Positions 45,500-57,700 of a stretch of DNA of 64,000 nt are shown here, one piece after another. The translations under genes and the position numbers were made by a program. The stretch comes from Cornus controversa (taxonomy: Eukaryota; Streptophyta; Magnoliopsida; Cornales; Cornaceae). Below the pieces are notes generated by a model, which saw only the letters and a program-made list of their open reading frames with translations, did not search any database and had not been told where the DNA came from. Location: the NCBI GenBank assembly GCA_026545225.1, contig CM048848.1, positions 20,996,806 to 21,060,805 on the forward strand, written 5' to 3'. Position 1 is the stretch's first letter; every line of letters begins with the position of its first letter.

Positions 45500-47230
45500 T
45501 CTGGGTTAGAGACTACGGCCGTACAGGACCCTCTTGTGCAGGGCCCTCCTGCCGGCCACAATCCTCCAGCGTAAGACCCTCCTGCCAGCCACAATCCTCT
45601 AGCCACGTAAGATCCTCCTGCCAGCCATAGCCTTCCTGGCGGACAGGGCCCCCCAGTTGGACAGGGACCGCTTGTCGCCCCTGATCTTCCCGCCTACAAT
45701 GTGCCAGCTGCAGGACAGGGAGGTATAAACCCCCTGGACAGATGCACTTCCCTGGGAAATGCCCCGAAATCCCAAACAACCAAGGACGGATTACGGCGTT
45801 GGAATACCAGGTCCAGAACTTGAATCAAAGTCTGGCCCAAATACTCCAACAAAATACGGCAATTCTACAATGCCTCCCTCTTCTGGCGCCAGTACCATCG
45901 CCAGGTCACCTTAGGCCTGTTGATCGAGAAGGGGATGGTGTTGGGCAAGACAATGGAGTCCCAACGGACGATGCAGCTCAAAGTCGAGTAAGAGGTGGGA
46001 CGAACCCCAGTCACCTAGTCCCACTCGAAAAGAACCAACCCCATGGAGACTCAAAGCACCTAGGGGAGACTACCTATTATGACATGGAGATGCAGGACCT
46101 TAAAGCCAGGGTAGAAAGCATGGCCCACGTCATAAAGGTGAAGGGTCCTGCTATAGTAGAGGAGCTAGTCCAACAAACCAACCTCCCTTTCTCCTCGAGG
46201 ATAATAAACTGTCCTTTGCCCAACAAGTTCAAGATGCCCACCCTTGAAAGCTTTGATGGGACCAAAGACCCGCTAGATCATTTGGAGACCTATAAGGCTC
46301 CGATGCACCTCTAAGGAATACTGGATGAAATCCTATGTAGAGTCTTTTCTACTACATTGAAGGGTTCTACCCAATCATGGATTAACAACAATCTATACAT
46401 TCATTCAAAGAACTAAGCCAATCGTTCATAGGAAATTTTATTGCTGCCCGAAGGCACCAAAAGCCCTCCACCTATCTCCTGAACGTAAGACAGATTAAGG
46501 GAGAGTCATTGCTAGACTACATTAATCGGTTTAACAGGGAGATGTTGCAGGTCGATGCTCTGGACGACAAGGTGGCAGTTACCGCATTCATAGGGGGCCT
46601 ACTACTTTCAAAGTTCTTGTACTCAATTTCCAAGCACCATCTAGAAAGTATGTTCGAGTTACTCGTGAAGGCCCAAAAGTACATGAACACAGAGGACGCC
46701 CTTGATGTGAGAAAGGTAGACAAGAAAAGGGGGGGACATTCCAGTGAGGAAAATAGAGACCCCAAGTATTGCAGAATGTTACAGGAGTAGACCTATAAAA
46801 TGTCGCGCTGTGATAAGGGATTCAACACCTTTACCCCCTTAAACACGTCAATGAGCCAAATCCTCCTCTACATCTAAGATGACCCAACTGTTGCATGGCC
46901 CTCAAAACTAAGAACTGACCCATCGAAGAGGTCCCACGACAAGTATTGCAGGTTCAATCGCGACCATGGCCACGATACAGATGAGTGCATAGACTTAAAA
47001 AGATAGATTAAAAGCCTAATTCCTAGGGGTCAACTACAAAGATATGTGGCTGGAGATGAGAAGAGAACACAAAACCGCCCATGGGATGGGGATGGTAAAG
47101 ATGATAACACTCAAAAAAATCATCTACTGGAGGAAATCAGAGTTATCTCCGATGAACTTGGAGGAGACAGGGGGCATATTGACTAGAGATATTAAAAGGG
47201 AAGCAGTTGCCTCATCCTTGGAATGCTGAG
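45500..47230 (+). pseudogene. gag region of the Tat-like element, broken
   Basis: Recognisable blocks are FKMPTLESFDGTKDPLDHLE (near 46.24 kb), LLDYINRFNREMLQVDALDD (near 46.51 kb) and KAQKYMNTEDAL (near 46.68 kb), followed by a Cys/His stretch with DHGHDTDEC near 46.97 kb. These are the standard motifs of Tat/Retand gag. The N-terminal part near 45.5-45.7 kb contains a short repeated CCTCCTGCCAGCCACAAT-type sequence. Several interruptions are present. Confidence 0.85.
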
Positions 47231-47454
47231 CATTTGTGGAAGTGCCACCAGTAAGACTTTCTTTCTAAAAGTTGCATTTACTTTAATTATTCTAGCTTAA
47301 ACTCAATTTAATATCGAGCCTTAGGGTGATAGCTCTGAGGTTTTTGCTCGAATAATTCTCTGTTTGTTACTAAACTATCAATATCAATCATTTTTGTTTC
47401 AAAATGTGTTGTCATAACAAAAACAAAAAGTAAATACACAACCCTACGGGGATA
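47231..47454 (+). other. Non-coding link between gag and the tandem array
   Basis: I see no coding motif here. The text is AT-rich and unlike the flanking gag. Confidence 0.5.
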
Positions 47455-48450
47455 CACCTCCAAGGAGGGCCTATAATGAAAAAGGCGAGATGAGTGAATT
47501 CCAAAAACATTGTTCAGATAACCCTATGTGGGCACAACCCTACAGGGATACACCTCCAAGGAGGGCCTTTAATGAAAAAGGCGGGATGGATGAATTCCAA
47601 GAACATTGTTTAACAGCTCTACGGAGGCACACCCCTACGAGGGCCCAGCCCTACGGAGGCCTAACCCGACAGGAACACACCTCCACGGAGGGCCTTTGAA
47701 GAAAAAGGTGGGATGGATTAATTTCGAAAAAAATACTACCCTACGGGGGCAAAACCCTACGGGGACACACCTCCACAGAGGGTCTTTGAAGAAAAAGGCA
47801 GGATGAATTAATTCCAAGAAAAAACATTACCCTACGGGGTCAAAACCTATGGGGACACACCTCCATGGAGGGCCTTTGAAGAAAAAGGCGGGATGGATTA
47901 ATCCCGAGAAAAAACATTACCCTACGAGGGCAAAACCCTACGGGGACACACCTCTACGGAGGACCTTTGAAGAAAAAGGTGGGATGGATTAATCTTGAGA
48001 AAAATACTACCCTACGGGGGCAAAACCCAAAGGCGACACACCTCCACGGAGGGTCTTTGAAGAAAAAGGTGGGATGGATTGATCCCAAGAAAAAACACTA
48101 CCCTACGGGGGCAAAACCCTACGAGGATACACCTCCACGGAGGGCCTTTGAAGAAAAAGGCTGGATGGATTAATCTCGAGAAAAATACTACCCTATGGGG
48201 GCAAAACCCTACGGGGACACACCTCCACAGAGGGCCTTTGAAGAAAAAGGTGAGATGGATTAATCCCGAGAAAAAATACTGCCCTATAGGGGCAAAACCC
48301 TACGAGGACACACCTCCACGGAGGGCCTTTGAAGAAAAAGGAGGGATGGATTAATCCCGAGAAAAAACACTACCCTACGGGGACAAAACCCTATGGGTAT
48401 ACATCTCTATGGAGGACCCTTTTACGATAAAGGCGGGATGAGTTAAAATT
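47455..48450 (+). repeat. ~90-bp tandem repeat array, about 11 units
   Basis: Each unit contains CCCTACGGGG, then CACACCTCCACGGAGGG, CCTTTGAAGAAAAAGG and GGATGGATTAATCCCGAG. CTCCACGGAG is itself a small palindrome. Tandem arrays between coding part and LTR are a known habit of Tat-lineage elements and can seed satellites. The open frames across it merely reflect the repeat length. Confidence 0.92.
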
Positions 48451-48502
48451 CTGAGAATGTATATGGACATCCCTACATGAACCCTTGTGCTGCAAGAAAT
48501 AC

Positions 48503-50012
48503 TGATTCGTGTGAGTGTGACTCAAAAAATATATCAATTAAAAATTTCCACACTTCGCAATAGAACGAATTCCTTGCAGAATAGGGCTATCGAAAGGGGT
48601 ATCGTACCTCAGGGATTATGGTCTGATGAGTTGGAATACGGAATTAATTCTAATTAAATTTAAGAGAAAAGAATTCTGATTTTTAAACTAATTAAAAAGA
48701 TAAAACAAAAATAAATCAAAGGTAAACAGATAATGAAGATAATAGGAGAGAAATCTAGGGTGTTTGACTTCACCACTAACTCCACAATCAATGGTCAATT
48801 GAATCAACTATAGGGGAATTATATCATGCATAAGTGGTGTCGGTGGCTACAAGCTCACCTTCATCCGTCAAGAAGATAACATATGATTAAGGCTAAGCCA
48901 TGGACTATCTTCGATTGGCATGGGCCATCTGCCTAACTACTCTAATCTAAGGTGCAGTATGGTTCATCTTCTCTAGGCATAATCCATTAAAGCTCATAAC
49001 AATATATTGAGTGATTACCATTGTGTAATAATCTTTCTCATGATTATAGAAAATAGGAGAGATTGAGTTCAATAACAACAACTAAATATCTAAGACAAGA
49101 TAAGAAATCATTGAGATTGAATTTACAAGACTTTTATTGCTCAATTCTATAATAAGAATCCTCTGAATTACACAATCTATGCATGTATATAAAGGTCCCC
49201 AATAATTAAAACAATCAAACCATTGATGCTTTGTTAGGGCTACATCAAAACCCTAGAGGATGAACTACCCGCTCATGGTAGAAGAAGAAGCTTCAACTGT
49301 TGAGGAAGAAGACATCATCTTTCTGAATTATGCGTATGACTTCGTTCTCCAATGGCTCTGCAATTATGTTTCTGTTCTCTTCTCAGCCTTCTCCAAGCTC
49401 TGTTCTCTCTCTCCAATCTCTTCCTTTAATTCAGCATCCAAGTCTTCACTTTATTCCCCAAGAGAATACACCAAAGTCCTAATCCAATTAGGAATAAATT
49501 AGGGTTTCCCGCAGCACTAATCAGGTGGGTTTTTCCTGCTGACTTCGGCCCAACTTTTGACCCACTAGAAGTCCGATTTACGAAATTTTTGTGAAATATA
49601 AAAGTGTGCAGAATCAAATTTTGTTCAACCCTAATCGAAAATAATGTCAATTTGAGGCTCGAAAATAAGATTTCTGGTCCGTTTTTCAAAACGGGATTAA
49701 GACTGCATTATGCGCAGATTTGGGCTTCAGGCCCGAAACCTTCTTAAGCAGCTGTAATTCTCTTGGACCTCTTTCTTGGGCTGATTTGAGTTGAAATAAA
49801 TGGTTGAGTGAATCTCCTTGATGTAGGCTTCATCTCACCATCTTGGATGTCTTCTTTAAAAGCCTAAAATCCTGGTTTTAACTGAAATAATTATTAAGGC
49901 CCTGAAAATACAGAAAACACTAAAACAAAGTAAAATCACAAAATAATCTATCACTAAGACAACAAAATACATAAGTTAAGAGGCTAGAATGCGTAACATT
50001 CAACGCCTATCA
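48503..50012 (-). repeat. 3' LTR of the family-3 element (1510 bp)
   Basis: On the plus strand it starts TGATTCGTGTGAGTG and ends CAACGCCTATCA against the polypurine tract. It is nearly identical to 57701-59212. Confidence 0.95.
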
Positions 50013-50049
50013 CACCCCCAAACTTACATATTGCTAGTCCCTTAGCAAT
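50013..50049 (-). promoter_or_regulatory. Polypurine tract with stem-loop, family 3
   Basis: The minus strand reads AAGTTTGGGGGTG against the LTR, preceded by the perfect hairpin ATTGCTA-AGGGAC-TAGCAAT (50049-50030). It matches the family-1 module at 985-1021. Confidence 0.8.
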
Positions 50050-51651
50050 AGAATAAAACTAAACTAAAACAAAGAACTACTAAACACTAACTAAACTATC
50101 CAACTCCACTTTCGTGGGAGAAACGATTGCATTTAGCATATGCAACAAGCCTTTAAACCCCTAGGTTCCCCCTAGTGGACGAGTATAGTCTCGTGAGGGT
50201 TTCCAGAAATGTTACCCACAAACATTCAAAATTCTGTTTCAATCATTAATTCAAGAAGAATATTACAATACATAGTTACAAACTTGCATTCAAGAATAAT
50301 TTCAAATTTTCAAATTCTATAATTCAAATCGATGGTCCCCATGCATAATTCACATCAACATATCTCAAAATAATTAACTATAGCTCCCTCGTGTAAAGTG
50401 AACTAGCAGTCATCTCATGTAGCATAACCCAGCTCTGAATATATTAAGGCACATACCCCTTCAACTCACTAGCTCCCCTTATTGAAATCATACTTCCCAA
50501 CATGCATACATGACTTTTTTTCATTTTTTTCTCATCATTCCTTTTTTCATTGCTTTATTGGTTGTGCAATGTCTTGATCTATTAAGCTTTCTGAAAGATC
50601 CATGTAGCAAGCTTTCAGTCAGTGACTCCCAAACCAGATGGCTTTAGGGCACTAGGCTTTAAGATACCCTGAAGACCTACTTACTCGAATCAGTCAGGCT
50701 ACAAATCAAGACAACCAATGCTCATCTTTTCTCACCCTTTCACTTTTGACGCGAACACTCCGTGCTTCCTGAGGCATAGAGGCCCGGTTACTCATGAAAA
50801 GGATCAAATTGATTTGCTTATTCATCACTTTTTTTTTCTTTCTTCTTATTTTTTTTTCCATTGAAGTCAAGTAAAACACATTATCGGTACTCATTCTCAA
50901 GAGATACTAATTAATATCAAGTATATGTAACTCAATAACTCAAAACCAAAGTTTATACCCCATAAGATTATGCTAGTGTGTCTGTGCATGTAAGGAAACT
51001 AAAACTAATTACCCCAAAACATGTTATTGCAAACCATGATTAAAACCACTTAATTTAAATCACAGTTTCCAAAAATTTAAAACATACTCAAAAATTACAA
51101 GTAAAGCACCTACATAAGGTACTAATCCCTTGAATGATGTCAAAACATTCTATCTAAAAATAAAACAAAATAAAAAAAAACAAACTAAGAAAATAAAATA
51201 AAATAAAATCCTAATACAAAAAGAATTTTACACCAATTTCCCCCATATGCAATAAAGCACAAAAATAGGCATCGCCTCACCCCCAAACTTAAACTGTACA
51301 TTGTCCTCAATGTACTACCAATCAAAGCATAGAGAAGGGTAAGAACGATGTTACCAAAAATCCGGAGTAGTGGAAAGAAAATAGAGTACATCACTAGCAT
51401 GAAGGCAATGAAAGCACTCCCCCAAACTTGGATGTTAAAACTTGTCAAAACAAACCACTATACCCCAAAGATCAAGTGAAAAAAAGTTTGGGTGAAAATA
51501 AATATGAAAAAGAAAAATCCTAAAAAATAAAATATTTTTTCATTTTTCATTTTTTTTTTAATAATAATAAAAATCTAACTACAAAAAGAAAAATAAATAG
51601 AAGAATAAAAACTAAAAATAAAATAAAATACAAAAGATGATTACCTTCCTA
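50050..51651 (-). other. 3' non-coding part of the family-3 element
   Basis: No coding region is seen. A second PPT-like tract (51279-51292) with CATTGAGGACAATG (51312-51299 on the minus strand) repeats the module seen in families 1 and 2. T-rich and A-rich runs occur near 50.83 and 51.53 kb. Confidence 0.65.
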
Positions 51652-52743
51652 TCAAGGGTGTGGTGGTGACTGAGCATCTGGATCCAAGTTTGCTTGACGC
51701 ATCAGTGCACGCATCATCCTCCTCATCTCTAGTTGCTCTTGGCGAGTGTCATGAAAGTGATCCGCCATCTCTGGTCTCATTGCTCCAAACTGTGTGGAGA
51801 CCTCTGTCTGTAGGGTACCAAACTGGGCTGTCAACCCAGCAATCTGCCCCTCTAAATATTGATAATCATGGCCACCAGCCTGTGCATGCACTTCCTCTTC
51901 CTCTGCCTCCATCTCCTCTGGATCTTCCACCGGTGGTGGTATATCTACATGCTCTCCTCCCTGGGCCAACCGAGATACCTCACCAGGCGCCGCTATGACT
52001 CTCTGGTGCATATGAGATCGACTCAGGTTCCAGTCATGCGTGCCATAATGAAGATTATGTGGAAAGGCAAGCTCGTCCTCATGGACTACATACCCCTGTG
52101 CCACAAGCAACTGGTGAATAATAGTAGGGAATGGAAACTCCCAGTCACTTGCACTGTCTAGTACCGGGGCCACAACTTTGGGATAGAATTTCTCCATCTG
52201 GCCCCAGACAATCTGTGGGAATGACAGCCAATGCCCAAAATATATGGCATATAAGGCTCTGAGGAACTCTTGACGTCTCTCGGTTTTATGTCCAATTGGA
52301 CATACATTCTTGAGTAGAACAGCGTCAAGGAACCATAAATGATTCGGCATTGAAGGCTTTGAAGCTGCATTCCTTTTCGGCCCAAAAAATTGGTTGGCAC
52401 ACAAACGTGCAACCACATTACCCACCGACAACTCGTCGGGTAAAGGAGTATAGATATGAGATAAATCAGCTGGGCATTCATGAGGACAACCCATGGCAAT
52501 GGCAATGGATGATATGTCCACTCGAACTATTGTTCCATCTACGGAAGAAGTAAGCACATCCCGCTTATCAGGTTTCGGCATTAAGTTCTGATAAAATACC
52601 TTGACAAGCCTCGGGTAAATGGTAGATGAGAGTGGAACAAAAATGGATACCGACCGACGACGACGGATGTCGGAAATCCCCCATCGTGTCTCGGGAAACA
52701 TACCATAAAGTTCGGCTATGTCAAACGTTGTTTCAAAGTTCAA
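51652..52743 (-). CDS. 3' ORF of the family-3 element (plant 'putative transposon protein' domain)
   Basis: An open frame of 363 codons, the best preserved 3' ORF in the window. It has MPNHLWFLDAVLLKNVCPIG, ERRQEFLRALYAIYFGHWLS and IVWGQMEKFYPKV, homologous to the ORFs at 2.9-4.0 and 39.1-42.3 kb. The C-terminus has an acidic stretch (PEEMEAEEEEVHAQ), then a Q/T/M-rich coiled-coil-like region (QIAGLTAQFGTLQTEVSTQF). No signal peptide or clear membrane segment is visible, so an envelope role is not supported by the sequence. A basic leader (MAPKKASHQGASSS at 52877) probably belongs to the same gene. Confidence 0.8.
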   Translation of the reverse strand: MNFETTFDIAELYGMFPETRWGISDIRRRRSVSIFVPLSSTIYPRLVKVFYQNLMPKPDKRDVLTSSVDGTIVRVDISSIAIAMGCPHECPADLSHIYTPLPDELSVGNVVARLCANQFFGPKRNAASKPSMPNHLWFLDAVLLKNVCPIGHKTERRQEFLRALYAIYFGHWLSFPQIVWGQMEKFYPKVVAPVLDSASDWEFPFPTIIHQLLVAQGYVVHEDELAFPHNLHYGTHDWNLSRSHMHQRVIAAPGEVSRLAQGGEHVDIPPPVEDPEEMEAEEEEVHAQAGGHDYQYLEGQIAGLTAQFGTLQTEVSTQFGAMRPEMADHFHDTRQEQLEMRRMMRALMRQANLDPDAQSPPHP

Positions 52744-53064
52744 CGCCCTTGGATGTCATCTCTCTTGAATACCTTCTCGGCGAGATCGTGAAGAACCTGT
52801 GGTTGGATCATGCCTCGCTAGGCGAGGATTACGTGAACTCGAAGCACCTTGGTGACTTGCTTTTTTGGGTGCCATAGAAGTAGAAAAAGTGTGGTTGAGG
52901 AATTAAATCGAACACTTGGCGTGCACAATTAACTTGTACCCTTCAACCTCCTCTTTCCGGTAATTTTTTCACCCAAATCGAACAAGTACATACACCAAAT
53001 TGATCCCCCAAACTTGGTCTTCAAAAGCCCTCAAAAAGATTTGAACAATTTCTTCAAAGAAAAA

Positions 53065-53520
53065 CTTCACTTACTTTGATGTTGAACTTGAAAAAGTGAG
53101 AGCTTCCTTTGAGAACTAGTGATTTTTGATCCAATTTGATGTTGAAGTTGATGATGATCAATGTTGAATTCTTGTATAATAATCACTAATTGAAGAAATT
53201 AGTTTTTCGGATGATGTAGGACTTGAATTGGAGTTCAAAGAGGCTTAGGATGCAAGTAGTAGCAACATAAGAGGATAAAGAAGCTTTAAATACCAAGAAA
53301 ATTCGGGCAGCCCACATTTTAGCCTTGGGCGATCGATCCCCCCAAGGGTGGGCGATTGATCGCCCACCTGATGGTGGGTTCCCCTTTAAAAAATCCTTGG
53401 GCGATCGATCCCCCTCCAATGGGGCGATCGATCCCCCCTCTGGTACCTTGCTGGACCTCCATCGCCCAAGGTCGACCGAGACTTGATATTTTTGAGTCTC
53501 CATCGCCCAAGGTCGACTGA
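53065..53520 (-). promoter_or_regulatory. Internal promoter-like segment, family 3: GGCGATCGATC array, TATA-like box, splice donor
   Basis: On the minus strand a GC-rich array with GGGCGATCGATCCCCC and CTTGGGCGAT repeats (53520-53323) is followed about 30 bp later by TATTTAAAGC (53292-53283). A leader and then AAAGTAAGTGAAG (about 53077-53065) follow, roughly 0.2 kb before the basic start of the 3' ORF. The layout matches 4464-4907 of the family-1 element, though the array motif is unrelated. Function inferred. Confidence 0.45.
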
Positions 53521-53739
53521 GAGCACTATTTTTCACCTGTCTTGAGTCCGAATACCTCGGTACACCTCTTGGCATCCTCCGAAAGCAACTTATACATCAA
53601 AAATCAAAGAAAAATCATTAAAACGCAACTAGAATTGAAGAAAAACCTAAGAAAACTAAAACTAAAAATTAAAATCAAAGAAAACTAAAAGAAATAAAGT
53701 ATAAAAATACATACAGAACCTACAATTTAACGTCTGTAG

Positions 53740-55110
53740 GAGATGATTGACTCTCCAAAGGGATTAAGTCGGATAGACAGGATCCGTCAAGTCGACGGAC
53801 TCTACGTCTCTTCTTGGCACACATCCTTCCACACAATGCTTCAACCTTTGGCCATTAACTTTCATCAAAGTGTTATCTCGAAAGCTTCAAATTTCCACGG
53901 CACCATGAGGAAAAACCAAAATCACTTGGAATGGTCCATCCCACCTTGAACGCAATTTTCTAGGAAACAATCGAAGCTTGGAATTGAAGAGCCAGACTTT
54001 ATCACCTGGAGAGAAGGACTTTCGTGAGATATGTCGATCATGAAATGCCTTCGTCCTCTCTTTGTAAATTCGTGAACTTTCATAAGCATCACGTCTAAAC
54101 TCTTCTAATTCATTCAATTGCAACTTCCTCTCTTCCCCAGCTCTTTTTGCATCGAAATTGAATTTTCGAATTGCCCAAAGTGCCTTGTGCTCAATCTCTA
54201 CTAGAAGATGACATGCTTTCCCATACACCAATCGATATGGTGACATACCAATAAAGGTCTTGTAAGCAGTCCGATACGCCCATAGTGCTTCACTCAGTCG
54301 CAATGACCAATCTCTTCTATCCGGTCTCACTGTCTTCTCGAGAACATGCTTAATTTCTCGGTTGGACAGCTCTACTTGCCCACTTGTCTGAGGATGATAA
54401 GGCGTTGCCACCTTATGTGTCACTAAATATTTAGCAAGCAAACCTCTCAAGAATTTATTACAAAAATGAGAACCACCATCGCTAATCAGGGCTCGAGGAA
54501 TTCCGAATCGACTAAGAATATTCTCATGCATGAACTTAATTACCACTTTGTGATCATTGGTTCATGTTGCAATGGCCTCCACCCACTTGGAGACATAATC
54601 CACTCCAACCAGAATGTATTCGTAGCCAAAAGAAGGTGGAAAAGGTCCCATAAAATCAATTCTCCAAACATCAAAAATCTCCACCACTAGAATGGGGCTC
54701 ATTGGCATCATATCACGCCTTAACATTGAACCCAATCTTTGACAACGATCACAAGTCTTACAGAAAACATATGCATCGTGAAACAGAGAAGGCCAAAAGA
54801 ATCCACATTGAAGTACCTTTGCTGCTGTCTTCCTTGCGCTGAAGTGGCCTCCACACGCCAATGAGTGGCAGAACTTGAGAATATCTTGAAACTCATGGTC
54901 TGGGACACATCGCCGAATAATCTGATTTGGACAATATTTAAATAACTCTGGATCCTCCCAAAAGTAATGATGAACTTTAGAGAAGAATCGATCACGTTCT
55001 CGCTTGGTCCAGTCTCTTGGCACTTTTCCCGTGGCTAAATAGTTCACAATATCTGCATACCATGGTGTGGAGTTGTCGGAAACTCCAAACAATTTCTCCC
55101 TCTGAAGTGT
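53740..55110 (-). pseudogene. Integrase region of the family-3 element
   Basis: It has the zinc domain [20 protein letters not shown] and [11 protein letters not shown], the core [20 protein letters not shown] and a SDGGSHF block. [20 protein letters not shown] and the C-terminal part to SRWDGPFQV follow. It inserted element DNA into the chromosome. It is broken by a small number of interruptions. Confidence 0.88.
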
Positions 55111-55750
55111 TTTGGAAAGTGTAGTGCATACAGAAGTTACCATCATGGTAAAAATTTGATCTTCAAACACCTTCTTTTTATTCTGTTCTTCTTGCACCCT
55201 TATTTCATTTGTAGATTCAATCACATCTTCAGAGTCCATGAAGAAAACATCAGTCTGATCTGGAGGATTCTCAACAGCATTGAAAATATTAAGTTTAACC
55301 TTCATATTGACAAATGAAATATCCATGATCCCCGACCTACAATTTATGCAAGCATCAGCAGTAGCTAAGAAAGGTCGACCAAGGATCACAGGAATATGCC
55401 TCTTCGGATTGTGAACCGGCTCAGTGTCAAGTACAATGAAATCAACAGGAAAGTAGAACTTTTCCACTTTAATGAGCACATTTTCTATGATTCCTCGGGG
55501 TTGCTTTGTTGATCTATCTGCAAATTACAATACCACCGAGGTAGGCTTCAATTCTCCCAAGCCCAATTGTAAGTAAACTGAATAGGGTAGGAAATTCACA
55601 CTTGCACCTAAATCAAGAAGAGCTTTATCCACATGGTGCTCCCCAATAATGCATGAGATAGTTGGAGCACCAGGATATTTGTACTTGGGAGTACACTGCT
55701 GAATTATCGAACTTACTTGTTGTGGCAGCATTACTTTCTTTGGCACATGG
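55111..55750 (-). pseudogene. Protease region of the family-3 element
   Basis: The segment reads KALLDLGASVNFLPYSVYLQ and [20 protein letters not shown], an aspartic protease of the DLGAS type shared with families 1 and 2. Integrase text follows. RT and RNase H are not recognised in this copy. Confidence 0.85.
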
Positions 55751-57555
55751 CTTTTAGAATGCCTTTTCTGAGTGCACAAGTCCTTCAAAAATTTTGCATA
55801 AGGAGGAATTTGCTTGATGGCATCAAGGAGTGGCAAATTAATCTTCACTTGGCGAAACACCTCCATCATGTCATGCAGCTTGTCCCCTTGCTTCCCCAAT
55901 TTAGATGCTTCAAGAAAACGTTGTGGGAAAGGAGCCTTGGGCTCATAAGGAATTTCAGCACTTGGACTTGTGGTCACTTTTTCTTCTTCTTTCTTCTCAC
56001 CCACCTTATTGTCAATTATTTTCCCACTTCTCAAAGTGGTAATGGCTTGAACTTGCTCATGGTGTGGGTTGCTTGTGGAAGCTTGCATCCCTTTTGGATT
56101 AGCAATTGGTTGACTAGGGAGCTTCCCTTCTTCTCTTCTGCATAGTGAAGTAGCAAGCTGTCCAAACTGAGATTCCAGTTTAGCAATGGATTGAGAATGC
56201 GAGTGCACTAGCTGAACTATAGATTGTACTGTTGCTGCAGTAGCTTGCACTGTCTCTATAAGAGAATCAAGCTTGTCAAATTTATACAAGGTAAGAGTCA
56301 GCTTGTCTTCAATAGTAGAAATTCTTTGGGCCATAGGACTTTATGTTTGATATTGCTATTGAGACACAAAAGTCCTAGGTTGATATGATGGTTGCATTGC
56401 TGCCCCTTGGTTACTGTAAGAAAAACCAGGATGATTCCTCCATGTGGGATTGTAAGTATTACCTCGTGGAGGATTCATTAGTTCAGTGAAAGTAACTTGA
56501 ACTTGCTCATGTTGAATATCAGAAAATTGCCCCATTGAAAGACAATTGCTCACATTATGCATAGGACTAGAGCAAAATTCACAAGGGCCTAGCAATGTAG
56601 AATTTGAAGCAGAAGGAGTTTGATTGGCAGCCATAATTGCTGCCACCTTCTGTGCAATCAAATCAATATCAGTTGGCATAGCTTCTGAAGCACCAACCTA
56701 AAAAATCCCATCAGTCTTCCTTGTAGTGGCAGGTCTGCTAGAACGAGTAGAGGACACATGTTGTAGAGAGTTGTCACTAAGATTTTCAAATAAGGTCCAT
56801 GCCTCTTCTTCACTCTTCAACATAAAAGTACCTCCACATGACGCATCAACCATCTGTCTGTTGGCTTCTGTGAGCCCTTCATGAAAACTCTGCACTAGTT
56901 GCCACTTAGGAACTTGATGATGGGGACACTTCCTAAGAAGGTCCTTGAATCTTTCCCATGTCTCATAAAATTGTTCCCCCTCATGTTGGGAGAAACCAGT
57001 GATAGCACGTCTGAACTGATTAGTCTTCCCTATCGGAAAATACTTCTTGAGAAACTCATGTTGCATCTGAGTCCAAGTCGTGATAGAACCAGCCGGTAGA
57101 GAGTTGAACCAATACTTTGCTTTATCTTTCAGAGAGAATGGAAAAAGTCTCATTCTGAAAGCATCTTTAGAGAAGTTGTGAATTTTTGTAGTTGAGCATA
57201 CTTCAATGAAGTCATCCAGATGTTTGTAAGGGTCTTCTTGAGTCAGCCCAAAATAAGATGGCAGCATCTGAATAATGCTGGACTTGATCTCATAATTCTG
57301 TGCTGTGACATTAGGCAGTTGAAAACCTGCTGGCGAGGTATATGTCTCAGGAACATAGTAGTCCCTCAGCAGTCTAGCTCTTTCTCCATCAGCATTAGGA
57401 ACAAGGTTGTTATTCCTCTCTTCTGCCATGTCTTCAATTATTTCTTCCTCTTGCACAATGGTATCAACAGGGATGTTCCTCTGTTGTCTAAGAGTACGTT
57501 CAGGCTCAGGATCAAGAGGTATCAAAGGATCAGCTACAGAACGACAACCTTGCAT
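55751..57555 (-). pseudogene. gag region of the family-3 element
   Basis: It starts MQGCRSVADPLIPLDPEPER and shows the gag core (FSLKDKAKYWFNSLPAGSIT, KKYFPIGKTNQFRRAITGF), a zinc knuckle CEFCSSPMHNVSNC near 56.57 kb, and a downstream coiled-coil-like stretch with HSHSQSIAKLESQFGQLA. It is interrupted in a few places. Confidence 0.9.
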
Positions 57556-57677
57556 ATATTAGCAAAAACACTTGAAAAGAAAACAAAAACAAAATTAAAA
57601 ATAAAATATAAAAATTTCCTAAATTAAAAATCCAATTAAAACTAATTCTGTAAAATCCAATCAATCAAATAGATAAT

Positions 57678-57694
57678 CCTCGGCAACGGCGCCA
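57678..57694 (-). promoter_or_regulatory. Primer binding site, tRNA-Asp, family 3
   Basis: The minus strand reads TGGCGCCGTTGCCGAGG, complementary to tRNA-Asp with one mismatch, 6 nt inside the LTR. Confidence 0.92.
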
Positions 57695-57700
57695 AAAAAT

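Noticed and set aside
47490-48354. Several overlapping open frames with repeated GGPLKKK and NPTGTHLH text
   Set aside because: They run across the ~90-bp tandem array, and the frames stay open only because the unit length allows it. There is no independent coding signal.
49260-49502. 80-codon ORF with acidic start, duplicated at 58475-58702
   Set aside because: It lies in both LTRs of the family-3 element and reads through LTR sequence on the strand opposite to the element. No known domain.
53186-53575. 129-codon minus-strand ORF with repeated GDRSPK text
   Set aside because: It is produced by the GGCGATCGATC palindromic array and has no homologue among the other elements.
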